DNA from: Otis tarda
Lineage: Eukaryota; Chordata; Aves; Otidiformes; Otididae
NCBI GenBank assembly: GCA_026413225.1
Contig: CM048552.1
Coordinates: 139,017,053-139,081,052 of the forward strand
Direction: 5' to 3'
DNA length: 64,000 nucleotides
The translations under genes were made by a program, and so were the position numbers. This document shows, one piece after another, positions 25,021-37,700 of this stretch (positions are counted from its first letter, which is position 1; each line of letters opens with the position of its first letter). The notes beneath the pieces are model-generated. The model did no database searches and had not been told where the DNA came from. It saw only the letters and a program-made list of their open reading frames with translations.

Positions 25021-26949
25021 AACGTAATGCACTAGATGTCAATTGGTGCAAAATGACATAATACTGCCGAATCAGCACCTAGATAATCTAATATGTTGCT
25101 CTTTCAGGATTTTGTGTGAGGATTGACGGACTGAGGTCTTGAAATCACTGTAAAAATAATGATGTTTTTAAATTAAGATTACAAGTGATCTTCACCTGTC
25201 TCTTGCTCTTCAGCAGTGCTTTAGAACATTTGAAAATGACACTGACAGAGAGAACGGAAAGCACAGATAATTAGAGACAATATACTGACACACAACAGCT
25301 TTATTAATTTATCATTAATTTTATTATGAATTTATTTTTTTTTCTCTACTGAGAGTGATGCTGATTTCTGTTTTTTGGAGGCAAATAGCAGTTAGCAGCT
25401 CATTGGAAGACGGCAAGTATTTCATTTTTTTTTTATTGTTTTAGAAGCAATGCCTTGGGATAGAACTCTGATTTGACTCTCAGATTAAGAGAGTAGTACT
25501 AAGTGTAAATGTTAATTAGGCTCCTAGTGGCCACTTAACATAGCAGTTCTCAGTTTCAAAGAGCAGTCCTTGAAGTGCCACAGGGAGCTGCACCATCTCA
25601 CAGTGGTATCATTCCTCTGGGATTTCCAGCAGCAAAATCATATTAGAAGATGGCTAAAAATATGTTACTTTCCTAATATTAATTTTCCATGTAAGCAGTT
25701 GTTGTAGTTGCCATAGGAATATTATATAATTGCGTATTGATGGTGCAGTGGCTCTTGTGATTATTGAATAGGAAGAAGTCAACATTATGAAGTATCCTGA
25801 TGGCCTTTGGCAGACTTAAAGGAATTTTTTAAGCATGATATAGAACTACTTGGAACAAAATATGAATGGTCAGTAATGATTTCAAAATACAGTTGTTGCA
25901 CAGGTATACATAACGTACAATCTCCTTATCGTAGTGCATAATCTTCTTTTTTTTTTCCTGAAAAATACATAAACACCTCCCTATACTTGCATCTGATTGT
26001 CACAGGCAACCTTGGGTGTGCTGTTATCTTCACATTATGGGACTGTGTTGTGCCTCTTTGGCATGTAATTCATGCAGTCAAGTTGTCCTGGGTTGTTTGT
26101 GAAATGCTGTGGATATGGAAACACGAATGATTTGACGAATTTCAGAGTGCACTAAAGGATGTGGGATACAAATGCAACATCACCTTTTTATGACTTGCCA
26201 TGAAGACAGAGTCAAGCAGTAAATGCTTACTAGGTAGAATAGGGAGTCTTGAGATTCAGTTATTGGAACAGAATTCCAAGAATATGGACCCAGACTCAGG
26301 TCCTGCTGTGAACCTCCTTTTTATGTGGTCTGAGTACTGAAAATCCATGAGTGATGAATTCTGTGATGTTGGAAACATGAGTTTACAGATGGACATGATG
26401 TAACCTTGCTTCTGCAACAGGAAGTATGGAAATTGGAGCCGAAAGAAATAAATTATCAATCCTAGACCACAAAGGATGATAAAAGTTTAAGGAAAATTAG
26501 ATTTGTGGCTCATTTTCCTAGTGACTATAACTGTGCCAATATAAAAATAGCTTGCTGCATCCTCTTCTGTCATCCTGGTAAAGCACAGCTTAACTAAACT
26601 CTCATCTTTCCATAGGGTCTACTGTTTACACACTGGGAAGCGTCTCTGACTTGTGCTATCTCTTGAATAGGGTTCAGGAGAATGTTATTTGGCACAAGCC
26701 ACAGCAATGCCCAAAAGCAAGCTAACTGCTGGATGGGAGGGATGCTCAAATGCCTGTACTTCAGACTGTGCCTTAGCCAGACTTAATTTACCAGTATAGA
26801 TGTAACTAGCAAAGAACTGTGAAGGCAGTGTGTATTTGTGATTAGATCTTTATGTCTCATGTTGTCCTGTCAGAGCAGATGCTGACATGTTGAGCTGACT
26901 GCAGCTCAATATTGCCGTCAGCTCCACCTATTGAATCCTTTGAGTGGAC

Positions 26950-27005
26950 CCTGTCTTTTGGCCAGGGAATGGGCTAGATGACATCCAAATATCTTTATTT
27001 ATTCT
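26950..27005 (+). mobile_element. Possible decayed CR1 3' end
   Basis: The run GGGAATGGGCTAGATGACAT followed by ATTTATTCTATA resembles the GG.TGGACTAGATGA...ATTCTAT ending of CR1 3' UTRs. It is short and diverged, so this is a weak call. Confidence 0.3.
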
Positions 27006-28921
27006 ATAAGTGTAAATAAACTGCTCCTGCCTATGACAGCTTGAATGGATCTTGCACAGTTGCATATGGTGTAACAGGACATAGAAACACAAAAAAAAAC
27101 CAACATGAAAAGTTTTGCTGACAGAACCTTGGCCTCCTTGCTCTTTTGAGCATCTCCCCTCTCCACCACCACCTTCACAGGCAGTTTTCCATTGCCACTA
27201 CTTCTCCTTCTACTACACTGGACCTGCCAGATCCCCAGGTTAGAAGAGATGATAAGATCTACGCTGAGTGAAAGCTTGGTTTTCCAGTTGAACAGTGCAT
27301 TCACTGGTTGCACACTGAAGTCTCCTTCCTCTCTCACATTCCCTGAGAAAGTTTGGATAGAGAGTTGTTGAGAAATTATCAGTATGCTGCCACCTTCTCA
27401 GCTTAGCTTTTCTGATGGGAAAAGCCAATTTTGACTGCAAACAGAATTGCAGTGCTAGAGTTAACACTGCCTGTGTTGCCAGCTTAATAAATAGAGCAAA
27501 GAAACTATGGCACAATGCACAGCACAGAACTGGAGCAAAGTCACTGGGAGCTGACGACTCCAGTAATGGAAAATACTAATGATTTCTGAGTCTGGGTTTT
27601 TCCACTGGCTTTTTTCCAGATGCTGGAATCGCAGGGATGGTGCATGCAAGATATGAATGATTTTGTGATAAAAGTTGTATGGATGTTTATGATACTAGTT
27701 TCCAATAGATATCCTGTCTGACGATTTCTTAGGGGTGATGTTTGTTTTCGATGGCATCTCTTGTATGTGCTTATGAATGCCTTGCATGTTTTTTGAACTG
27801 CAGTATTTTGTAGAATCATCTCTATAGAATAAATGCTGTAGTCCAAGAAAGTCAATGTACAAACAATGAAAGCAAAATCACCTTCAAAATTGTCCATTTT
27901 TTGATACTTTGAGCAGTAAGTCTGATGGTAACATGAGGTCCTAAATGTGTCTCTTGAGTCTTCTTAAAACAGTATCCATATTCTCAGGGTGTATATATAT
28001 ATTTAAATAAACCTCTCTGAAGATGTCAGAGAATAAAATCTATCTATCTATTTTATTTCATTGTTTTGAAATAATGTTCTTAAAGTATCAAAAGAGGAAA
28101 AAAACCCCACCAAACCAACAATACCTCCACAACAGTTACATTGTACAGTTCTCTTATTTGACCATATGAACAAGGAAGAAATGTTCATTGTTTTACTTAA
28201 TTTATGGCTGATATTTTAATGTCCTCTTTCAGGTAAGAAAAGTATTTGGAGCTTTTTCTTACTAGCAGCATTGTTAAGATGCAAGCGAATATGGGATATA
28301 TGACTTAAAAGAAGAAGATTATGTCATCTAAATATTTCCATGTATTTGTTTATTTTACTGTGTTCCAAGCTCTTATGTTCACTGTTGACAAAGTCACTGA
28401 AATCTTGTAAATAAATAATTTTACTTACATGCCAAATATGACTCTGCTACAGTAGTAGGAGAGCTCAGTGCAGTATACCAGTAATCTTATATTTTTCTAC
28501 AATGGAGATGAATTTTTGATTCCCTTGGGAAAGATAGATAATTAGCAAGCACAAAAAATCCTAGAACATGACCATAGATATCTCCGTATCCTGGAGACTC
28601 ACTACAGAACACAAGAGACCATCATCCTAAATTCAGTTCTTTGAAATGCGTAGATATATTGATCAGCACCATTTATTAGTGATATTTGCTTTTTATCAAT
28701 GGTTTATGTAATATCATAGATGTGTACTGGGGCTTTAGAGAGAACTAACTGTGCTTGTTACCTCTTTGATTTGTCAAAAATATACCACATTTGGGATATG
28801 ATTAAGACAGCACTTAAGCAATAGATTATGAAGTACTTATGGAAGAAATATACCAGACCAATTGACAGCAATTAGCCATTTTACTGACAAAGACATGAAG
28901 GAGGTAGAAATTGAATTAAGC

Positions 28922-28975
28922 TTTTTTTTTAAAAAAAAAAAAAAGAAAGAAAGAAAAAAGAAAAAAAAAGAAGAA
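28922..28975. repeat. T9 / A14 tract with GAAA units
   Basis: A T run is followed directly by an A run and then by irregular GAAA/AAAAAG units. It is a simple low-complexity repeat. Confidence 0.85.
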
Positions 28976-30010
28976 ATTTTGCCAGGGAAGAAGCCTTCTG
29001 ACAAATAAGCAAGAAGGAATGTGAATAACTAATATCTACAGTATATTAGTCCGTTGAATCAATTTCCAATGTTAAAGGCATGCCCTTGCATCTCTGGGTG
29101 AACAGACATCAGATTATTACTCTATTTTGTCAAGTCCTTATACATGTTTTTAAATCATATATGGTAATAAGGTTTTCTACATGACTGCTTTCTTCTCTTA
29201 ATTAACTCTGACTTTTGCTAGAATATTCTGTCTTCCTTCATGTGCTTAAAAACTTCAGAAGCCAGATGTGAATTACATTTTTAAGTATTCCATACTATGA
29301 AGATCTCAAACCTCAAAGAAGGTGGTGGAAGAAAAGCTACCTCCTACTAGACTAACCTTATTTTTTACTGAAAAATTTAACTGCATATTTGAAGTCTTTG
29401 AAGAACTTAAGACTGAGGTACAGGAATGGATATTTTTATTTAATGAAAATACTTGTTTCGAAACATAATATTTGATAGTATTTAGACTATATATTTCAAC
29501 AGTTATAATTTCTTGCTTTTGTTTGTTTGTTTGAAAATATTTCAATATGACTTCTCTAGTAGAATTTTAAATAACTATGTAACTTTAGCTTCATATAGAT
29601 ATAGGGGAAAAAAAATTCTTATTTCCCTCCCTTCTGACAGAAAATAGTTCAGTTCTCCTCACTCATTAGTTACCAGTGGAATGGGAAAATAACAGAGAAA
29701 AGAAGATTTTCCCTATGGAAATGAACAGATGTTATTCTTAAAAGTATTACGAAGTTTTGCATTTCGCACTGAAAAAGAAAACTAGTGAGGAAAAATTGAT
29801 TAAAATAAAAAAGAAGTGTTGCCAAAGACTTGTAAAATAAAACAAACCAGTGGAAAATCACATTAAAATTCCAATTAGAGACTGCCTAGGGGAAGAGAGA
29901 AATTCCAAGAAATATTTGAGACACCACAATCTTCACCCAGCACAGCATCTGGGAAAGACATAGTGCTCAACTTGTGTGATTTACAAGCTCACTATGGGGA
30001 ACAAACAAAC

Positions 30011-31192
30011 AGATCACAGATCACAGAATTATCAAGATTGGAAAAGACCTAAAAGATCATCCAGTCCAACCATCACCAATACTTCTCAGCTAAATCATAT
30101 CCCTCAACACAACATCCAAACGTTTCTTGAACACCCCCATGGTCGGTGACTCCACCACCTCCCTGGGCAGTGCATTCCAGTGCCTGACTACCCTTTCCGA
30201 GAAGTAATATTTCCTAATGTCCAGCCTGAATCTCCCCTGGCGCAGCTTGAAACCATTGCCTCTAGTTCTATCACTGTCTACATGAGAGAAAAGGCCGACC
30301 CCTAGCTCACTACAACCTCCCTTCAGGAAGTTATAGAGAGCTATAAGGTCTCCCCTGAGCCTCCTCTTCTCCAGACTGAACAATCCCAGCTCCCTCAGCC
30401 GCTCCTCATAAGGCCTGTGCTTCAGACCCCTCACCAGCTTCGTAGCCCTCCTCTGAACACGTTCCAGGGCCTCAATGTCTTTCTTGCAAGGAGGGGCCCA
30501 AAACTGAACACAGTACTCGAGGTGCAGCCTCACCAGTGCCGAGTACAGGGAGACAATTACCTCCCTGTTCCTGCTAGTAACACTGTTTTTGATGCAAGCC
30601 AGGATGCCTTTGGCCTTCTTGGCCACCCGGGCACACTGTCGGCTCATGCTCAGCCGAGCATCAATCAGTACCCCCAGGTCCGTTTCCTCCACACAGTCCT
30701 CCAGCCACTCCGCCCCAAGCCTATAGCGCTGCCTGGGGTTGTTGTGGCCGAAGTGCAGGACTCGGCATTTGGTCTTGTTGAACCTCATCCCATTGGCTTC
30801 AGCCCAGCTCTCCAGCCTGTCCAGATCCCTCTGCAGGGCCTCGCTACCCCCAGGCAGATCCACACTCCCAGCCAATTTGGTGTCATCTGCAAACTTACTG
30901 AGGGTGCACTCAATGCCCTCATCCAGATCATCAATAAAGATATTGAAGAGGACAGGCCCCAGCACCGACCCCTGGGGAACACCACTTGTGACCGGTAGCT
31001 AGCTGGATTTAACTCCATTCACCACCACTCTCTGAGCCCAGCCCTCCAGCCAGCTCCTTACCCAGCCAAGAGTGTACCCATCCAAGCCATGGGCTGCCAG
31101 CTTCTGCAGGAGAATACCGTGGGAGACAGTGTCAAAGGCTTTGCTGAAGTCTAGGTAGACCACATCAACAGCCTTTCCCTCATCCAGCAGAT
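30011..31192 (-). mobile_element. CR1 LINE copy with a nearly open RT C-terminal frame
   Basis: This is about 1.2 kb on the minus strand. A single open frame of 291 codons (30965-30090) runs from the [14 protein letters not shown] segment through the catalytic FADD box (30882-30893), the thumb and the C-terminal region to a natural stop after ...RDMI. The same frame continues upstream: RT motif A (LDFSKAFDT) is at 31128-31154, and only one in-frame TAG at 30999-31001 separates the two parts, apparently at a codon that is usually Trp. The 3' end is built on TCTGTGAT-like units instead of ATTCTATG, so the copy belongs to a different CR1 subfamily from the others here. The 5' end is truncated near 31192. 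It cannot move by itself: most of ORF2, including the endonuclease, is absent. The plus-strand frames at 30417-31002 are antisense shadows. Confidence 0.95.
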
Positions 31193-34100
31193 GGATATAA
31201 CAGAGTTATAATGGAAGATTACTAACTAATGATATTTAATTGAGATTCAGCCAAGAGACAGTTGCACTTTTCTGTGAATACAGGCAACAAATTGAATGAG
31301 AATGAATTGAGATCCATCATTAAAAAATACTTCCCCTTTCCCTATGACAATTAAAAAAACCCCAAAACACTGCAGCCAGCTATTTTCTTCAGATTTGCTA
31401 TTTTATTTGGCTTTTATATCTTGTTACCTTCAAGTACTTTGGAACATCTTTCCCCTTCCTCCTGTTTTTGCCTTCCTGGAATATTTCCAATAAAATATTC
31501 TCTCCTACTCTCATGCTAATTAATACATGGTAGAGTACTATATTGTGCAGCGTATATGTACATTAGCGCTACTAACATTTTGCTACTTCTCTCAGTAATT
31601 AATCAATTTTCACTAATGAATGCTTGTACAGCACTTTGAACATGTAAAGCCCTATAGAAGGATGCAGTGCAGTGTTTCCCCTTCTTTCCCTCAAGATCTA
31701 AGTCCCTATTTGGCTGCCTTCATCCTTTCTCCCCTGGCTAAAACCTTACAATTACATATTGAATTTCAGTGATTTTAAATGATAAAATGAAAAGATTGAG
31801 AATATGGAAAGATTACAATTCATATTCACAGGATACACCTGCATGAAAAAGCAACAGTGGGATTTACTTGCCATTACACATTTCCTGTTTATACTAAAAT
31901 AGCTTGTGAGGAGAGCAACAGTGGTGATCTAATCCTAGTACTAGGTAGAATAAATAAATAAAAAAAAAGCCTTGTAAGTTTAATAAATAAAATCACAAGT
32001 ATTTTAAGTAGGACAAGAAAATAACTATTTTTATTTGTTTTAAATAGGTTTAAATTACTGCCTGGATTTAATTTGATGATGCTCTTCTGATATCAAGCTA
32101 AGTTGATGAACTCAGCTTGTATAGATGAAATGCTGTACTCCTTCACAGACGCTCGTGTGGATTTTTATAAAAGACTTGTTCAAATGTGATGGGGGAAAGT
32201 GTAATTTCTTCTGCAGAAAGTATGTTTTTTCAAAATCAAAAGCAATTAGGATTTCTTGCGGCTCAGCTGAAGATATTTCATGTTCCAGAGAATGCTGAGC
32301 ACTTTTCTGGTGTAAAAATATACTGCAGTTTTCTCAGTTTGGACATCTAAAAGTAACTGTACTTTTTTTCTTTTTTTTTTTCAGTTTCCTTCTCTTCTGC
32401 AGTTCTATAGTTGTCTCAGAGATCTTGTTTCTTTACTAAGTTTATCCTATTTTTTTTCTGCTGAACTGAAAATTTTGTCTCTGTATATAATTTCTTTATC
32501 AAATGAATGATGGATGTTAAAAGATAGACACAGTTCCTTAAAATGTATTTGTTGTGGCACAACAAAAGGAAAGTTGGATCTCTGACAGGACAGAAACTTA
32601 AGTGGTTTTCTGTGTGACAAGAAAATGTTGCAGAGATGGTAATTCAAGAAGATGTAGTTAAGTAAATCATTTCAGTTTCTTTTGTTTTCTTGCTTTTTTA
32701 TTGCAAAATATGAAATTTTAACATTTCAGCAGTGTGCACCTGTGGAAAAAAATCTCAATAGATTTTAAAAATTCTTAATCCGTGTTCCAATACTGTGATG
32801 TAAAATAAATTAGAAGTGGATTTTGGTGCAGGACTATCTCTTTACTTACAGTTACACTTGGCAATGTGATAGGGTAAAACATTTAATGTACTCATAAATT
32901 ATCAGAGCAATAATAAGTTCAGAATTGTCTTGAACTCAAAATACTAGTGTGTGTCCATTTCCACCAACTTCTCTGAATGCTGGTGTTCTCCACGTTGTTT
33001 CATATGATGGAAACATTTTGCCCAAATTTATTGGCCTTCTGACTTTCCAAATACAGAATTTTCTATTCCTCACATAATGAAAAAAACTTTTTTTTTTTTT
33101 TTTTTACGCTATAGAGTATTTAGATCATTTCTCAGTCTCACAGAATTCCACTCTACAGCTCCTCCTTCTTGTTGTGGAAGACTTATCGTTTCTTCTCTGT
33201 GTGTATCTTCTTCCTGTGTTTCTGACTGATAGCTTCAGCATGATCAACGGTTTAATTAAGAATTGCATGCAGTTCTAAAGCTTCTTTGTTTCCCTCTTGG
33301 ATATATCCTTCAGGCTTTGTTGATACCCTTCTGGCTACATGATATTCCTCAGATAATGTTTCAAAGGTTGACATCTTTTGCTCTGTAGTTTTCACGGGGT
33401 TTTAAAATATTTTCTAAAGATTTTTCACTCAATCCTACATTACTTTTACATTAAGATTCCCTTTAATGCTTCTAATATACTAATAACTGATCATTTCTGC
33501 CTCCATTTCTATAATTTATGTTTATCATCTATATGCTTTTTAAAAATATTTTTATTTAGAATCTTTCTGTGTGTTAGTGATTACCAATAGCTGATCAAGC
33601 AAAAACATATTGGCTTCATTATTACTGCTGTGTCAAGAACAGCTTAACAAGATAGAGGGAATTTTCTATAAGCCTAGTAGCTCCCTGATTGCTTGATAAA
33701 CAGGATGTGATGCTTTGAACCTGAAAAATTGTCATGGGCTTGTGGGAAAAACAATGTCAAACAGAAAAGTAAATTTTATCTGTTAAACAGAAACCTTCCT
33801 AAAAAGGAAAAGCATAGAAATAAAAATTAAAAAAAACCAAAACCCAGCAACCCTTACCTCAATTCAAGTTCTGTCCCTGACAGAAGTTCATACGACTTCT
33901 TTTAAAACTCAAAACTATGCTGTTGCTGCAGCCCTTTAAACAGCCTGTTCTGACTTTTAACTATCCTTATACTTAGAAGCATGTTTTCTGATCTATCAAA
34001 AATTTTCTTTGCTGTAAATTAAGCTGAATGCTTAATGTACTGCACTCAGGGGATATAAAGAACAATTAATCATGCTCATTAATAGCAACCTTTTATACTG

Positions 34101-34458
34101 GAAAATTCAGTCTGAGTTTTTTTTAGTCAGAGGCAAATTCCTTTAACCTATCCTCACATTCAAATTTTCAAAATTTTTTAGTGATTTTGATGGTGTCATT
34201 TTGGTTCAAAATTTTTCCTAAATGGCAATGTGAAATCAATATATAATACTCAGCAAAGGCCTTTCCATTGCTACTAGTGCTCATTAGCTATCTCTTACTG
34301 TAATCTCACTCTCCTTTGCTTGTCTATCTAATAGATACTGTCCATTTAGTGTTATCATTAGTATCAGGACTGTTCAACTGATGATCCTGGCAAAGTGCAG
34401 AGGTCATTTTGAACTCTGAGGATGTCTTCCAAAGGGCCTGAATTGCCTTCCTGAAAAA

Positions 34459-34511
34459 TGTCAGGAAGGAACATTCCTTCGTGAACATGTCAGGAAGCAA
34501 TATGTCAGGAA
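34459..34511. repeat. Three spaced copies of ATGTCAGGAA
   Basis: The copies start at 34459, 34487 and 34502. Spacing is irregular, so this is probably a decayed short tandem repeat. Confidence 0.6.
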
Positions 34512-34740
34512 TTTTAACATTTTCTCATCACTTTATTCCACTGTCTTTGTTATTAGTGAAAATAATAACAGACCTAGAAAATAAGCATATCCACAGTCCT
34601 GCAGTAGCTATATTCTGCTCTGCCACTGGTATTTATGCCACTATGCTGCTGATATTTACCACTTTTAGTAGATTCTGTACTTGCTTTTGGTTAATTTAAT
34701 CTACTTTCCCTCTTGCTTATGGGAATACGATAATTGTCAC

Positions 34741-34758
34741 AAAAAAAAAAAAAAAAAA
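34741..34758. repeat. A18 homopolymer tract
   Basis: This is an uninterrupted A run with no recognisable retrocopy upstream. Confidence 0.85.
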
Positions 34759-37700
34759 GATACAGATTGAAACTTTACTGGTTCTTTCCTTCTCCTTAAC
34801 ATAAAACTGCATTAAGTTGCTACACACTGCTTAGAAAATGACCAGTTAATAGTATATCAATAGGGATCCTCCTCAAGGCACCTTCTGCAGGCATCTGGGA
34901 TGTCACCTGGTCTTCATGAATTCTCAAAGACAAGCCGTAACATTCAGTGCTTGCTCTAAGTTTTTCTTAGGGCACAATTTATCACGCAATATCCTCACTG
35001 CTATGTTAGACAAAAGCCAGTAAACAACTCAGTCTGCACTCTATTTTGCATTCCTCTGTAATATCTAAAAGGCAGAAAAAAATCCTTTCCAGTAGTAACA
35101 AACACATTTGGAAATTGTTAACGTTATTACAGTACTAGGTTGATATTAACTTGTACAATCAGTATAGCAAAAATAACTCATTTTTTTTGAGGAAAGCGGT
35201 ATCTTAGACTACTCAGTAAAATAAATTGTTGTTGGAAGGGGAGATGTCATTCCTATCTTTCATTCTGATTTTTGTGAAGATCATCTTCTGCATGATGGGC
35301 CTCTACAACTAGCTCAATAACTTCCTTATATCCTACTTGATACGTAAGCAGAAACTGGCTACCACTCTAGGTTTCTTAGGACCTTCTCAGGTGTTAACTA
35401 GTGAAAGAAAAAACAAGCCTATATGTGCTGAGGAATTCTGTAAAGATTTCTCTTAGGCTTCTGGAATATTCGTGCAAAGTTTATGGACAGTCATTTTCTG
35501 TAGGAACATAATAGCTACATACAAGGACTTCTTATGTAATTTCTGAGATAAATCTCTTTCCTATACTACGAATGCCTGTCTAGGTTCTCATTCCATTAGA
35601 TTAAGTCCACTTAATCTAAGGTACCCTAAGGCACTCTCCTGATTAGAGTTTTGAGCTTATTTTAAAAAGTTTGTTTCATTATCATGCTCTTCTTGAATGA
35701 GATGCTGATTTTTTTGGCAGATAGCTTCTACCTAAGTAATGTCTTTTATCACAGTTTCTGACATACCAAACAACCCTGTGAAAGTAAAGCAGAAGCTGAC
35801 TTTCAAGTGACAGTAAATAAAATGTATTGTAATATCAGATCATGGCTAGAGGTAACATTTAAAAATTCTTCTTTTGTTAGGTCAGCTCCAGGCAGTTTTC
35901 AAATACATTCTAAGAGGCACCTTGTTCTGGATAAACATATTTTTATGATTGCATTTAAATGAGCCACCTGGGTCAAACCTTTTTGCAATAATAAATATGT
36001 ATATAGATTATTGTGATTTACATGTCTTGGGGATACACTGGTTAGATGTTACTTAGCAAACCTAAAGAAAAGTAGAAAGTAAAACAATGTAGACTATACA
36101 AGCATATAAACCAAATATCTAGAGATCCATTCACTGCCACTGAAAAAAAATGGATGCAAAATATGATCAGATTAGAGAAGGTACCTTTTGCAGACACTGT
36201 GTGGGAGCATAAATAACCATGTGAAAATACAGCATAATGCTGAATCAGGATACCTGTGGTTAGCAACCAAACATGGAAGAAAGGCTAGAATTTGATGGAC
36301 TTTGGAACATTGTTCAGATTATATTCAAATCTGTTTATTTGTCACAACTTATGAAGGCTGCTGACTGGTCTGGTGCCAGGCTGAGCTCAGCACACAGCTG
36401 ACAAGGAGTTAATTGAAACTAAATCCAGGTAAGAGAGAGGTTATGCCTGCAGGCAGAAGAAAACCCCTAGGGAGCTTTCCATCATATTTGCTTCTCCGTT
36501 TGAAGATATGTCACACAAATCATCAAAACAGCCTTTGGTTTCTAGACTCCCCTCTGAACTCAGACTTATAAATAGCAACTTATACACGAACATCAGAACT
36601 AAGACATCTCTTCTCTACTTTTTGTTTGGTGATGAAATGACCTTAATCATGTATACCTTCCTTATCTCATGAATTAATTATAACGATGAAGCTTACTGAA
36701 GCCTGAACACAGTAAGTACCCACACCCACTGTTCTGCTTTTGGCACTAACTCCTTACAGAATGAACACTGAGTCACATTTAATGTTTCATCTAGTGTTTT
36801 CCAGTCTCTGACTGAGCAGGGCCAGGGTTACTCTGACCTTCAGAATTCAGCTACCTAACTCCATGAGAAATGAGGTGAGTCATCGTATTTTTGGAGCTCA
36901 GAATAAAATAATGGAATTCATTGCTTGGAGAAACTGAGAAGGACTTTAAGATTCACCACTTCCCAGTCTAAATGCAAAGCCCAGTACTATGATAAAACAA
37001 GTTGAAGGTATATCAATATTTAAGTAAAATTTACCTAAAAATATGTTAATTTTATACAGGAAAATAATGGATAATTTTTTTCCCTCTGGAAAATGAGAAT
37101 GGTGACTACTGGTAATGTAAGTTAGTTTTACAGTAATAATTTTCAGGCAGACCTAAGAAGAACGAAAGAGCTAAAAAAAAAAAACAGTTAAGGATCTAAA
37201 CTTTGTTTCTTGACCAGCAACTCATTTAAAAGCTAGTGGTTTAAGACACGTTTTTTTTTTCCCTCCCTGGATATTTCCAGGAAAAGTAAAAGTTTAGATC
37301 AATGTGGCCACATGCCACACCAGAAATATGAACGTGATCTCCCTTTCCACTTCCAACCAAGTGGTTATCTTGTTAGAATGTCATATTGGAAACCCAGTAC
37401 AAAGCCTATATTTTTGTCTCGGTCTCTGAAGCCTTCTTCTTCCTTACAGCAACTACCAGTTGGGCTGTAAGAGATACTGAGTTGTTTGCATAGCTTATAT
37501 TGAAACTGATTTAATATAAAAATGTTTGCAGACTAATATTGAAATATATCATTAACACAATGAGAAAAATTGGTCAAAGAACCTATTTTGAATTAGGTAA
37601 GTGAAGAAGATGAGACTAGATTGCTTAATTAGGTTTCCCAAGGATCATTCTTTTCACGAAAATAATTTCACTTTTACATGAACAAAAACCAGTGTTTTGG

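Larger units (their letters stand above)
25021..30010. other. Intergenic AT-rich DNA, no gene seen
   Basis: No coding exon was recognised. A possible decayed CR1 3' end occurs at 26950-27005. An A-rich tract with GAAA units runs at 28931-28975, directly after a T9 run. The minus-strand frames at 26999-27897 overlap one another and lack any known domain. Confidence 0.6.

Noticed and set aside
30417-31002. 193-codon and 87-codon open frames on the plus strand
   Set aside because: Antisense shadows of the minus-strand CR1 RT frame.
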